Notes under the pieces: model-generated
What the model was told of the DNA's origin: nothing
What the model saw: the letters and a program-made list of their open reading frames with translations, nothing else
The model's database searches: none
NCBI RefSeq assembly: GCF_025153475.1
Contig: NZ_JANZXA010000002.1
Location: 248,001-312,000, forward strand
From: Novosphingobium mangrovisedimenti
Lineage (GTDB): Bacteria > Pseudomonadota > Alphaproteobacteria > Sphingomonadales > Sphingomonadaceae
Direction of reading: 5' to 3'
Length of the DNA stretch: 64,000 nucleotides
Program-made: the position numbers and the translations under genes
Part shown: one piece after another, positions 52,303 through 61,691 of the stretch
Position numbering within the stretch: the first letter of the stretch is position 1
Layout: every line of letters begins with the position of its first letter

Positions 52303-54135
52303 TCAGGCCGCGTCCTTCTTGCGGCTGGCGCGCTTGCGCTCGTGCGGGTCGAGGTGGACCTTGCGCAGGCGGATCGACTGCGGCGTCACTTCGACCATTT
52401 CATCGTCGTCGATATAGGCGATGGCCTGCTCGAGCGTCATGACCTTGGGCGGGGTGAGGCGGATCGCATCGTCCTTGCCCGAGGAGCGGATGTTGGTCAG
52501 CTGCTTGGCCTTCATCGGGTTCACTTCGAGGTCATCGGGCTTGGCATTCTCGCCGATCACCATGCCCTCATAGAGCTTTTCCTGCGGGGCCACGAACAGG
52601 ATGCCGCGGTCTTCCAGGTTGTTGAGCGCGTAGGCATTGGCCTCGCCGGTGCCGTTCGAGATCAGCACGCCATTGAGGCGGCCTTCGATCGCGCCCTTGT
52701 AGGGGCCGTACTTCTCGAACAGGCGGTTCATGATGCCGGTGCCGCGCGTGTCCGAAAGGAACTCGCCGTGGTAGCCGATCAGACCGCGCGAGGGAGCCGA
52801 GAAGGTGATGCGGGTCTTGCCCACGCCCGAGGGGCGCATGTCGGTCAGCTCGGCCTTGCGGCGCTGCATCTTCTCGACGACGGTGCCCGAGTGCTCGTCG
52901 TCCACGTCGATCACGACGGTTTCGTACGGCTCGGTGCGGCCGCCTGCCTCGTCGGTCTTGAACAGCACGCGCGGGCGCGAGATGCCGAGTTCGAAGCCTT
53001 CGCGGCGCATCGTTTCGATGACGACGCCCAACTGCAGTTCGCCGCGGCCAGCAACCTCGAAGCTGTCCTTGTCCTCGCTCTCGGTGACGCGGATGGCGAC
53101 GTTGGTTTCGGCCTCGCGCATCAGGCGGTCGCGGATCAGGCGGCTCGTCACCTTGTCGCCTTCGCGGCCCGCGAGCGGGCTGTCGTTGACGGCAAAGCGC
53201 ATGGCGAGCGTCGGCGGATCGATCGGCTGGGCCTGGATCGGCTCGGTAACGGCCGGATCGGCGATGGTGTTGGCAACGGTCGCCTTTTCGAGACCGGCGA
53301 GCGCAATGATGTCGCCCGCGCGCGCTTCTTCCACCGGCACGCGGTCGAGACCGCGGAAGGTCATGAGCTTGGAGGCGCGGCCGGTCTCGATCACCTTGCC
53401 GTCGCGGTCCATCGCGCGGATCGGGTCGTTGATCTTGAGCACGCCCGACTGGACGCGGCCCGTGAGCACGCGGCCCATGAAGTTGTCGCGGTCGAGCAGG
53501 GTGGCGAGGAACGAGAAAGGCGCATCGGCATCGAGATCGGGCGCCGGAACGTGATCACGGATGAGCTGGAACAGCGGCTCCAGCGTGCCTTCGCGGGCAA
53601 GGATGTCATCGCTGGCATAGCCGTTACGACCCGAGGCGTAGAGCACCGGGAAGTCGAGCTGTTCGTCGTTCGCATCGAGGCTGACGAAGAGGTCGAACAC
53701 TTCGTTCAGGACCTCATCGGCGCGGCCGTCGGGACGGTCGATCTTGTTGACGACGACGATCGGCTTGAGGCCGAGGCCCAGCGCCTTGCCGGTGACGAAC
53801 TTGGTCTGCGGCATCGCGCCTTCCGAGCTGTCCACCAGCAGGACAACGCCATCGACCATCGAGAGGATGCGTTCCACCTCGGCGCCGAAGTCGGCGTGGC
53901 CCGGGGTGTCGACGATGTTGATGCGCAGGCCTTCCCACTCGATCGAGGTCGGCTTGGCCAGAATGGTGATCCCGCGTTCCTTTTCCAGATCGTTGGAGTC
54001 CATGGCGCGCTCTTCGATGCGCTGGTTGTCGCGGAAGGTACCGGACTGGCGGAACAGCTGGTCGACAAGCGTGGTCTTGCCGTGGTCGACGTGCGCAATA
54101 ATCGCGATATTGCGCAAGGGAAGCGGGGCGGACAT
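52303..54135 (-). CDS. typA: Translational GTPase TypA/BipA
   Basis: Ribosome-associated GTPase involved in assembly of the 50S subunit at low temperature and in stress responses. The 610-residue protein (normal length) has AHVDHGKTTLVDQLFRQSG (G1, about 13-25), DTPGHADFGAEVERILSMVDG (G3), NKIDRPDGR (G4), then domains II, III, V and the BipA C-terminus ending in a Lys/Arg-rich tail (RKVHLDPHERKRASRKKDAA). ATG 54135. Confidence 0.97.
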   Translation of the reverse strand: MSAPLPLRNIAIIAHVDHGKTTLVDQLFRQSGTFRDNQRIEERAMDSNDLEKERGITILAKPTSIEWEGLRINIVDTPGHADFGAEVERILSMVDGVVLLVDSSEGAMPQTKFVTGKALGLGLKPIVVVNKIDRPDGRADEVLNEVFDLFVSLDANDEQLDFPVLYASGRNGYASDDILAREGTLEPLFQLIRDHVPAPDLDADAPFSFLATLLDRDNFMGRVLTGRVQSGVLKINDPIRAMDRDGKVIETGRASKLMTFRGLDRVPVEEARAGDIIALAGLEKATVANTIADPAVTEPIQAQPIDPPTLAMRFAVNDSPLAGREGDKVTSRLIRDRLMREAETNVAIRVTESEDKDSFEVAGRGELQLGVVIETMRREGFELGISRPRVLFKTDEAGGRTEPYETVVIDVDDEHSGTVVEKMQRRKAELTDMRPSGVGKTRITFSAPSRGLIGYHGEFLSDTRGTGIMNRLFEKYGPYKGAIEGRLNGVLISNGTGEANAYALNNLEDRGILFVAPQEKLYEGMVIGENAKPDDLEVNPMKAKQLTNIRSSGKDDAIRLTPPKVMTLEQAIAYIDDDEMVEVTPQSIRLRKVHLDPHERKRASRKKDAA

Positions 54136-54253
54136 CGGTAGCCTTACAATTCGAGGGGGCCAAACGGCATGCTTGCGGAGAACGCATGTTGCACCGCAAA
54201 ATTTGCCGCGCCCTTAGCCGATGCCGACGATTCCGGCAAGCACGCAAGTATCG

Positions 54254-54293
54254 GACATTCTGTGGCGCAACTGTCACATAGCGGCAGAATGTC
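54254..54293 (+). promoter_or_regulatory. Inverted repeat in the typA/TonB-receptor gap
   Basis: Perfect 9-base arms GACATTCTG (54254-54262) and CAGAATGTC (54285-54293) with 22 bases between, in the 281-base gap upstream of the TonB receptor. It is about 125 bases before the receptor start; could be a regulatory hairpin in the receptor leader or an operator. It also lies in the typA promoter region. Confidence 0.4.
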
Positions 54294-54416
54294 TGCAGTC
54301 TTTTCCCCCAATCGATTGTCCGCACCGAACGAAGATCTTAAGAACCGAGCCATGACGGCGGTGAGCCCGGGAAGCGAATGACACAGGCAACCGCGCAGAA
54401 AGGGACGAGGTTTTTC

Positions 54417-57047
54417 ATGATTACTATTCCAGCAGGCTCGACCGCGCGGTCGACCAGCATGGCGCTCCGACGCATTCGCGTTGCAGGGCTGATGATCGGC
54501 ACCGCGATGGCCACTTCGGCCTGGAGCCCGGCAGCCATGGCGCAAGACGCGCCCCAGGCGGCCGACGAGGTGTTCTCCGACGAGATCGTGGTCACTGCCA
54601 CCAAGCGCGAACAGACACTGCAAGACGTGCCCGTCGCGGTCAGTGTCACCACCAGCGAGACGATCGAGCGCGCGCAGATCCGCGATCTCCAGGACCTCCA
54701 GTCGGTTGTCCCCTCGCTGCGCGTGAACCAGTTGCAATCCAGCGCCAATACCAACTTCTACATCCGTGGCTTCGGCAACGGCGCCAACAACGCGGGCATC
54801 GAACCCTCGGTCGGCCTGTTCATCGACGGCGTCTATCGCTCGCGCTCGGCGGCGATGATTGCCGACTTCCCCGATGTCGAGCGCATCGAAGTGCTGCGCG
54901 GGCCGCAGTCGACGCTGTTCGGCAAGAATGCCTCGGCCGGCGTCATCTCGATCGTGACCCGCAAGCCCGAGTTCACCTTCGGCGGCAATGTCGAGGCCAG
55001 TTACGGCAATTACAACGCCGTGGTCGTCAAGGGCCGCGTCACCGGGCCGGTCAGCGACACCGTCGCGGTCAGCCTTGCCGGCGGGCTCAACAAGCGCGAC
55101 GGCATCGTCAGGGATCTCGCCACCGGAGGACGCACCAACGAGCGCGACCGCTGGTTCGCGCGCGGCCAGCTGCTGTTCGACAACAACGACGGCCTCGAAG
55201 TGCGCCTGATCGGCGACTACGGCAAGATCGACGAGAACTGCTGCGCCGCCGTCAACCTGCGCCAGGCACTGCCGACAGCGGCGATCTTCGCGCTGGGCGG
55301 GGCGGTGAACGCCCCGGACGAGAAGTACGACAACATCACCTACAACAACTTCGAAAGCTCCAACAACATCAAGAACTGGGGCTTCTCGGGACAGATCGAC
55401 TACGATCTGGGCGGCACGAAGCTGACATCGATCACCGCCTATCGCCGGGGCGACGTGCTGACCAACCAGGATTCGGACTTTTCGAGCGCGGACCTGCTCG
55501 GCCGTAACTGGCAGGACCTGCGGATCAAGACCTTCACGCAGGAACTGCGCGCCAACTTCGACATCGGTGACAGGCTGCACGGCCTGATCGGCGCCTACTA
55601 CTTCAACGAGAAGATCAGCCAGAACAACGAGGTCTACTGGGGCACCCAGGCGCGCCCCTACGCCGACCTGCTGATCCAGAGCCTTTCCGGCGGCGCGCTC
55701 AGCATTCCCATGCTGGAAACCACGTTCGGCGCGCTCGAAGGCGATCCGACGAAGTATGCGGGCCAGTTCTACCTGCCCGGCACCGGCCTCGACGAAGCCT
55801 ACAAGCTCAGGAACGAGGCTTGGTCGCTGTTCGGCCAGCTCGATTTCGAGGTCGCTCCGGGCCTGACCATCACCGGCGGCATCAACTACACCCACGACAA
55901 GAAGCGCTTTGCCACCAACACGACGTCCAGCGACACCTTCGCGGGCATCGATTTCGACAGCGCCGCCTATACCCCGCTCCGCCAGCAGCTGCTGTACTTC
56001 GGCGCGCTGGCGCAGGGTCTCGATGCGGCCACTGCCGGGGCCTACGCGGCGGCCAATGCCGACAATCCGGCGGCCAACCCGCTCAACCCGTTGCGCGCGC
56101 TGCAGTACTTCCCGCCCTTCATGAACGTGCCCAACGCGGTGGAGGACGGCAAGGTGAGCGACGGCAACGTCAGCTATACCGCCCGGGTAGCCTGGGACAT
56201 GACGCCCTCTGTCAACGTCTATGCGGCCTTCGCGACCGGCTACAAGGCCGCCTCGATCAACCTCTCGCGCGATAGCCGCCCGACCCCGGCAGACCTCGCG
56301 CAACTGCGCGCGCAGGGGCTGGCGGTGACCAACCTGACGGCGGGCAGCCGCTATGCGAACCCGGAGGATTCGACGGTCTACGAGTTCGGCGTGAAGGGCA
56401 ACTGGGGCATCGTCTCTGCCAACGTCGCGGTGTTCAAGCAGATCATCAAGAACTTCCAGTCGAACATCTTCACCGGCTCGGGCTTCTTCCTCGCCAATGC
56501 AGGCAAACAGTCAGCCGTCGGCATCGAGTTCGAAGGATCGGCCAAGCCGATCGATCCGCTGACGCTGACGCTGTCGATGACCTACCTCGACGCCAAGTAC
56601 GACAGCTTCCTGCTCTCGGCCTTCGGCGACCTTTCGGGCACCCGTCCGGCCGGCGCCTCGCCGCTTTCGGTGACCTTCGGCGCCGAATACGTGCAGCCTC
56701 TGGACAACGGTGACCGGATCATCCTGCGCGGCGACTATCACTACGAGGCCCTGTTCCAGATCAACGAGGGCCTGCCCGGGCTCGTCGTGCGCGATGCGAC
56801 GGGCGCGGTCACCGACGTGACCGCCGCGCTCGCCGCTGGCCGCGAGTTCAAGCAGGACATCAACGACGTGAACGCCTCGCTCACCTACGCGATGGACAAC
56901 GGCCTCGAATTCTCGATCTGGGGCCGCAACCTGCTCGACAACCGCTCGATCCTGCAGATCTTCGACAGCCCGGCGCAGCCCGGCTCGATCTCGGGCTATC
57001 CGAACCAGCCGCGCACTTATGGCGTGGCGGCGCGCTACCGGTTCTGA
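54417..57047 (+). CDS. TonB-dependent receptor
   Basis: Outer-membrane gated beta-barrel importing a large substrate using TonB energy. 876 residues from ATG 54417 (ATG 54378 also possible, both with reasonable ribosome sites). Signal peptide with an unusually long polar start, cleaved near AMAQD; TonB-box/plug start EIVVTATKREQTLQDVPVAVSV; plug with GFGNGANNAGIEPSVGLFIDGVY and VERIEVLRGPQSTLFGKNASAGVI; barrel ending in YGVAARYRF with the terminal Phe. It has the style of receptors common in sphingomonads. No siderophore or sugar genes nearby, so the substrate is unknown. A strong terminator follows. Confidence 0.92.
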   Translation: MITIPAGSTARSTSMALRRIRVAGLMIGTAMATSAWSPAAMAQDAPQAADEVFSDEIVVTATKREQTLQDVPVAVSVTTSETIERAQIRDLQDLQSVVPSLRVNQLQSSANTNFYIRGFGNGANNAGIEPSVGLFIDGVYRSRSAAMIADFPDVERIEVLRGPQSTLFGKNASAGVISIVTRKPEFTFGGNVEASYGNYNAVVVKGRVTGPVSDTVAVSLAGGLNKRDGIVRDLATGGRTNERDRWFARGQLLFDNNDGLEVRLIGDYGKIDENCCAAVNLRQALPTAAIFALGGAVNAPDEKYDNITYNNFESSNNIKNWGFSGQIDYDLGGTKLTSITAYRRGDVLTNQDSDFSSADLLGRNWQDLRIKTFTQELRANFDIGDRLHGLIGAYYFNEKISQNNEVYWGTQARPYADLLIQSLSGGALSIPMLETTFGALEGDPTKYAGQFYLPGTGLDEAYKLRNEAWSLFGQLDFEVAPGLTITGGINYTHDKKRFATNTTSSDTFAGIDFDSAAYTPLRQQLLYFGALAQGLDAATAGAYAAANADNPAANPLNPLRALQYFPPFMNVPNAVEDGKVSDGNVSYTARVAWDMTPSVNVYAAFATGYKAASINLSRDSRPTPADLAQLRAQGLAVTNLTAGSRYANPEDSTVYEFGVKGNWGIVSANVAVFKQIIKNFQSNIFTGSGFFLANAGKQSAVGIEFEGSAKPIDPLTLTLSMTYLDAKYDSFLLSAFGDLSGTRPAGASPLSVTFGAEYVQPLDNGDRIILRGDYHYEALFQINEGLPGLVVRDATGAVTDVTAALAAGREFKQDINDVNASLTYAMDNGLEFSIWGRNLLDNRSILQIFDSPAQPGSISGYPNQPRTYGVAARYRF

Positions 57048-57113
57048 CACCGGAGCGCGATAACGGACCCCGGCGGGAGGGGAGAAGCCGCTCCGGGGTT
57101 CGCAAACTGCCAA

Positions 57114-57149
57114 GGGATGCGTGGTCGGGGGGCCGCGCATCCCTTTTTC
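57114..57149 (+). terminator. Rho-independent terminator after the TonB receptor
   Basis: Arms GGGATGCG (57114-57121) and CGCATCCC (57136-57143) followed by five T. 66 bases past the receptor stop. Confidence 0.85.
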
Positions 57150-57204
57150 TTGCGCCCCTGGCGAAATACCTATAGCGGGCCCCGATGTAATTCCGGGAAC
57201 AGTC

Positions 57205-57669
57205 ATGCTCGAATACATGATCATGCCGTTCTACCGCTACGCCGATTTCAGCGGCCGGGCGCGGCGCATGGAATTCTGGTCGTTCGCGTTCCTGAACTTT
57301 ATTGTGACGTCGATCCTCGTCACCCTCGCCTTTTCAACTGGCTTTTCCCACCGCGCGCTGATCCGGAAAGCGGAATTCGGCGGCTCGCTCGGTATCGCGG
57401 CGATCGCCTTCTTCGCGATCCTCGCCATGTACAGCCTCGCCGTACTGATCCCCCTGATCGCGACCAACGTGCGCCGGCTGCACGACCGCAACATGAGCGG
57501 CTGGTGGTGCCTCGCCTTCGTGGTGCTGGGCGTGATCCCGGTCTTCGGCTGGATCGGCAGCATCGCCTACCTGGTGATCATGTTCCTGCCCGGCACGGCC
57601 GGCCCGAACCGTTACGGCGAAGACCCGAAGGCCCCCGACGGATCGGAAGTTCCGATCTCGGGCGCCTGA
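57205..57669 (+). CDS. DUF805 inner-membrane protein, first copy
   Basis: A 154-residue membrane protein of the DUF805 (YhaH/YhaI) family, with four predicted membrane segments. Family signatures: YADFSGRARRMEFWSF near the start and LHDRNMSGWW at about residues 92-101, then FLPGTAGPNRYGEDPKAPDG. Function unknown. Start ATG 57205 (MLEYMIMPFYRYADFSG). It is followed 133 bases later by a paralogue. Confidence 0.88.
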   Translation: MLEYMIMPFYRYADFSGRARRMEFWSFAFLNFIVTSILVTLAFSTGFSHRALIRKAEFGGSLGIAAIAFFAILAMYSLAVLIPLIATNVRRLHDRNMSGWWCLAFVVLGVIPVFGWIGSIAYLVIMFLPGTAGPNRYGEDPKAPDGSEVPISGA

Positions 57670-57802
57670 CACGCCAACGCTCCGCAAAATGGAGCTACAA
57701 GGGTAGCCGTTGCGTGCCCTTTGATGAAGATCCTGCAACCCGTTAACTTGTCCTGCGTGACTTGGGCTATATTGCATCCGAACCTGTGACAAAGGGGGCA
57801 CT

Positions 57803-58255
57803 ATGTTTCAGTACATGATCATGCCGTTCAATCGGTATGCCGATTTCAGCGGCCGGTCGCGGCGCATGGAATACTGGGGCTTCACGCTCCTCAACGCGAT
57901 CATCATTTCCGTCTTTGTGATAGCCGCGATGGGCTTCAACACGTCGATCCTCTCGTCTTCGCTGGAAGGTGCCAGGCCCGACATCAGCGGCGGCGTGTCG
58001 ATCTTCCTGATACTGGGCTTCATCTACATCCTGGCCGTGCTGATCCCCAGCATCGCCGTGACCGTACGCCGCCTGCATGATCGCGACATGAGCGGCTGGT
58101 GGTATCTCGGCTTCATCGTGCTGGGAGCGCTTCCCGTTATCGGCCTGATCGCCAGTCTGGCCATGCTGGTGATCATGTTCCTGCCCGGCACGGCAGGCCC
58201 AAACCGCTATGGCGAGGACCCCAAGGACCCGACCGGGTCGAGCATCTTCGCCTAG
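57803..58255 (+). CDS. DUF805 inner-membrane protein, second copy
   Basis: A 150-residue paralogue of the gene directly upstream: MFQYMIMPFNRYADFSGRSRRMEYWGF, LHDRDMSGWWYLGF and FLPGTAGPNRYGEDPKDPTG match closely, while the middle membrane region has diverged. This is a tandem duplication. Its stop overlaps that of the convergent ABC permease gene in a CTAG shared by both (stop codons TAG on both strands). Confidence 0.88.
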   Translation: MFQYMIMPFNRYADFSGRSRRMEYWGFTLLNAIIISVFVIAAMGFNTSILSSSLEGARPDISGGVSIFLILGFIYILAVLIPSIAVTVRRLHDRDMSGWWYLGFIVLGALPVIGLIASLAMLVIMFLPGTAGPNRYGEDPKDPTGSSIFA

Positions 58256-60771
58256 AGCTCCCGAAGCGCCCGCGCCGGTTTCGCCCGCAGCAGCGGCAGC
58301 GAGCCGGCGAGCGCGAAGGCGAGGACCAGCACCAGCCCTGCCCCCAGCACCGCCAGGACGCGCGGCCAGTTAGGCAGCCAGTCGAATTCGAACAGCCTGG
58401 CGATCACCGCCCAGGCCATCACGCTGCCCGCCGCGAGCGCGACGGCGGCGAGGACCAGCACCAGCAGCCCGTATTCCGCGATCTGCAGCACCAGCAATTG
58501 CCGCCGGCTCGCGCCGAGCACGCGCAGGATCACGTTGTCGTAGGTCCGGCTCGCCCGCGCGGCGGCGATGGCGCCGAGCAGCACCGCGAGCCCGGCCAGC
58601 ACCGCCACCGAAGCCGCAGCGAGGATCGCGGTCGACATCTGGTCGAGCAGCGTGCGGGCATCGCGCAGCAGGGTGCCCGTCTCGATCACCGAACTCGATG
58701 GGAAGGCGCGCGCCAGCCGGGGCAGCAGCCCTGCCGTGGGCGTGCCGGTCGGAACCTCGATCGTCGCGGCAAGGTTGTGCGGGGCATCGGCCAGCGCATT
58801 GGGCGAGAAGACCAGCACGAAGTTGAAGCCCATCGTGTCCCAGTCGATCCGGCGCAGCGCCGCCACCCGCGCGGTGCGCTCCACCCCGAGCACGCCCACG
58901 GTCACGTAATCGCCCACCTTCAGCCCCACGGCCTCGGCGAAAGTCTCATCGAGCGAGACCAGCGGCTCGCCGCGATAGATCTCGGGCCACCACTTGCCCG
59001 ATGTCACCGTGCTGCCTTCGGGCAGACCCGCCGAATAGGTCAGCCCCCGCTCGCCGCGCAGCGCCCAGGCATTTTCTGGGATATCCTCACCCAGATCGGC
59101 GACGCGGGTCATGTGGCCTTTCGGCCCATAGGCGAGGATCTTGCCGCGCAGGTTGGGCACGATCTTGGTCACCGCACCCGGCACGGTCTGCTCCACCGTC
59201 TCGCGAAACCGCGCGGCGCCGTCCTGCGGCACGTCGAGGACGAAGAAGTCGGGCGCGCGCGCGGGCACCGACTTGCGGATATTGGCATCGAGGCTGGTCT
59301 GCACCGCGGCGATCAGCACGAAAGCGGAAAGGCCAAAGCCGAGCGCGGTCACCAGCGCGCCGGTCTGCGCGCCCGGCCGGTGGAGATTGGCAAGCCCCGC
59401 GCGCAGCATCGGATCGCGCGGACGCGGCAGGCGCGCCGCCGCCTTGCGGATCGCCAGCCCGACCAGCGCCAGCAGGCCGAGCATCACGCCCGCCCCGGCA
59501 AGAAAGCCCACCGTCACCAGCGGCTGCGCCGCATTGGCCAACGCCAGCGCGACAATCGCGGCAAGCCCCAGCCCGACCGGAAGCGCCAGCGCCTTGCCGC
59601 CCGCCGCCAGCGGGGAAACCCGCGCGCGCATCAGCGCCATCGCCGGAAAGCTGCGCGCCCGCACCAGTGGCGGCGCGGCGAAGACCAGCGCCACCAGCAG
59701 GCCATAGGCCGCCGCCGTCGCCAGCGCCGCGGGCGAAACGGTGAAGCCCGTGCTGACCGGCAGCAGCGTTCCCAACGCCTTTGCCAGCAGCGGCGTCACC
59801 AGCACGCCCGCCAGCAGCCCGGCCAGACTGCCCACCACGGCCGCCGCGCCCACCTGCAGCAGATAGATGCGCGCGATGTCCCCGCTCGTCGCGCCCAGCA
59901 CCTTGAGCGTCGCGATCGAGGTGCGCCGCGCCTCCAGATAGGAGGACACGCCCCCGCCGATGCCGATCCCGGCGATCACCAGCGCGGCCAGCCCGACCAG
60001 CACCAGAAATTCGCCCATGCGGCTGACGAAACGCTCGGTGGACGGCGTCGCCTTCTCCCGCGTGCGGATGCGGAAACCGGCATCGGGAAAGCGCGCCTCA
60101 AGGTTCTTGGCCACCGCTTCGGGATCGGCATTGCCCTTGAACTTCACGCGCACGGCGCTGCGGTACATCGCCCCCGGCGCGGTCAGCCCCGCGCGCTGCG
60201 GCAGGTCGAGCGGAACGATGGCGACATCGCCGAGCGCAAAGCCCTCGCCAAGCTGTTCGGGATCGGCCGTGATGATGCCGCCGACTTTCACCGGCTCGCC
60301 GCCGATCCTGAAACTGTCGCCCGCCTTGATGCCCAGCCTTGCGGCCGTGCCTTGCGCGATCCACGCGGTGCCCTCGCCCGGCGCGCCGACCGTGCGGCCA
60401 TCGGTCAGCTTGAGACTGCCATAGAGCGGCCAGTCGCCGGCCACCGCCTTGAGCGCGACCGGCGCGGTGAGATCGCCCTTGCTGGCAATCGCCTGCATCC
60501 GCAGCCCCGGCGAAACTTCGCCCAGCGGCGCCAATGCGGCCATCTCGGCATCAGTGAGCCCCCGCTGCCAGACGCGCAGTTCGATGTCGCCGCCCAGAAT
60601 CTCGCGCCCGCGCGCGCCCAGTTCACGCTCGATCGAGCCGGTCAGCGTCCCGATCGCGGCAATCGCGCCCACGCCCAGGAACAGGCAGACGAGCAGCAAC
60701 CGCAAGCCCCGGAACCGCGCCGAAAGATCGCGCCGGGCGATAGTCCATGCGGTGCGCCAGGGCAGGTTCAC
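58252..60771 (-). CDS. ABC transporter permease, YbbP/FtsX type
   Basis: Large inner-membrane permease of about 839 residues from GTG 60771 (VNLPWRTAWTIARRDLSARFRG). Two FtsX domains with several membrane segments each (about 240-420 and 700-839), a long periplasmic domain after the first segment, and a central membrane core. Its architecture matches E. coli YbbP, which works with the ATPase YbbA. A longer ATG-initiated frame runs through the palindromic repeat upstream and is not convincing. Function: probably extraction or transport of a lipid or lipoprotein. Confidence 0.88.
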   Translation of the reverse strand: MNLPWRTAWTIARRDLSARFRGLRLLLVCLFLGVGAIAAIGTLTGSIERELGARGREILGGDIELRVWQRGLTDAEMAALAPLGEVSPGLRMQAIASKGDLTAPVALKAVAGDWPLYGSLKLTDGRTVGAPGEGTAWIAQGTAARLGIKAGDSFRIGGEPVKVGGIITADPEQLGEGFALGDVAIVPLDLPQRAGLTAPGAMYRSAVRVKFKGNADPEAVAKNLEARFPDAGFRIRTREKATPSTERFVSRMGEFLVLVGLAALVIAGIGIGGGVSSYLEARRTSIATLKVLGATSGDIARIYLLQVGAAAVVGSLAGLLAGVLVTPLLAKALGTLLPVSTGFTVSPAALATAAAYGLLVALVFAAPPLVRARSFPAMALMRARVSPLAAGGKALALPVGLGLAAIVALALANAAQPLVTVGFLAGAGVMLGLLALVGLAIRKAAARLPRPRDPMLRAGLANLHRPGAQTGALVTALGFGLSAFVLIAAVQTSLDANIRKSVPARAPDFFVLDVPQDGAARFRETVEQTVPGAVTKIVPNLRGKILAYGPKGHMTRVADLGEDIPENAWALRGERGLTYSAGLPEGSTVTSGKWWPEIYRGEPLVSLDETFAEAVGLKVGDYVTVGVLGVERTARVAALRRIDWDTMGFNFVLVFSPNALADAPHNLAATIEVPTGTPTAGLLPRLARAFPSSSVIETGTLLRDARTLLDQMSTAILAAASVAVLAGLAVLLGAIAAARASRTYDNVILRVLGASRRQLLVLQIAEYGLLVLVLAAVALAAGSVMAWAVIARLFEFDWLPNWPRVLAVLGAGLVLVLAFALAGSLPLLRAKPARALREL

Positions 60772-60778
60772 GCGCCCG

Positions 60779-60911
60779 TCCTCCCCGGCACGGGGAGGGG
60801 GACCATGCGCAGCATGGTGGAGGGGATTCTCGTCCCCGCGAGGCGGTATCGTGAGGAGGCGAGTCCCCTCCACCACCCTTCGGGCGGTCCCCCTCCCCGT
60901 GCCGGGGAGGA
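60779..60911. repeat. Long palindromic repeat between the ABC subunit genes
   Basis: Arms 60779-60831 and 60861-60911 are near-perfect inverted repeats about 50 bases long, with small differences in the inner part. They are rich in CCTCCCC and GGGGAGG, like the element in truB but different in detail. It lies between the ATPase stop and permease start; in the transcript it would form a long stable stem just before the permease ribosome site. Confidence 0.85.
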
Positions 60912-60930
60912 CAGCGTCACGCGATTTGCC

Positions 60931-61641
60931 TCACCCACGGCTGTCACTCGCAATCCGTCCATCGGCCAGCGTCACCACGCGCTCGCACTGGCGGGCAAGG
61001 TTCTCGTCGTGGGTGATGATCAGCAGGGTCGCCCCGGCCTCGGCGCGGCGGGCGAACAGCAGCTCGATAATCGCCGCCCCCGTCTTCGCATCGAGGTTGC
61101 CGGTCGGCTCGTCGGCAAAGACCAGCGAGGGGCGCGGGGCGAGCGCGCGGGCAATGGCGACGCGCTGCTGCTCACCGCCCGAAAGCTGCGTGGGGTAATG
61201 CGAAAGGCGGTGCCCCAGCCCCACGGCCTCCAGCTCCGCCTCGGCCCGCTCGCGCGCCTGCGGCATCGCGGCCAGCTCCAGCGGCGTCGCCACGTTTTCC
61301 AGCGCGGTCATCGTCGGCAGGAGGTGGAACGCCTGCAGCACCACGCCGATGCGGCCGCGCCGCGCGCGGGCCAGCGCGTCCTCGTCCATCCCCGCAAAGT
61401 CCTGCCCGGCGACCGCAAGCGTGCCCGAACTCGCGCGTTCGAGCCCGGAAAGCACCGACATCAGCGACGACTTGCCCGAACCCGAAGGCCCCAGCAGTGC
61501 CAGTGTCTGGCCTTGCGGCACGGCCAGATCGATGCCGCGCAGGATTTCGACGGCGCTGTCGCCGCTGCCCAGCGTCAGGCGCAGGTCACGGGCAAGGACA
61601 GCATGTTCGGGGGACTGGGAAGGACTTGTCACCTGCCCCAT
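60931..61641 (-). CDS. ABC transporter ATP-binding protein, YbbA type
   Basis: ATPase subunit, 236 residues from ATG 61641. LGPSGSGKSSLMSVLSGLE (Walker A), LSGGEQQRVAIARALA (signature) and LVFADEPTGNLDAKTG (Walker B) are all intact; the MacB/LolD-like FHLLPTMTALENV is typical. Partner of the following FtsX-type permease. Divergent from the TesA-like gene, the same arrangement as tesA-ybbA-ybbP in E. coli. Confidence 0.93.
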   Translation of the reverse strand: MGQVTSPSQSPEHAVLARDLRLTLGSGDSAVEILRGIDLAVPQGQTLALLGPSGSGKSSLMSVLSGLERASSGTLAVAGQDFAGMDEDALARARRGRIGVVLQAFHLLPTMTALENVATPLELAAMPQARERAEAELEAVGLGHRLSHYPTQLSGGEQQRVAIARALAPRPSLVFADEPTGNLDAKTGAAIIELLFARRAEAGATLLIITHDENLARQCERVVTLADGRIASDSRG

Positions 61642-61691
61642 ATGGGATAGCAAAGCCCCACCCTACAAGCGCTTCTTCCCCGGAGACCCTC

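Noticed and set aside
58099..61650. Open frame of 1183 codons on the plus strand
   Set aside because: Lies antisense to the ABC permease and ATPase genes, which show intact family motifs; long antisense frames are expected at this GC content. Its translation is low-complexity (R, Q, H, G).
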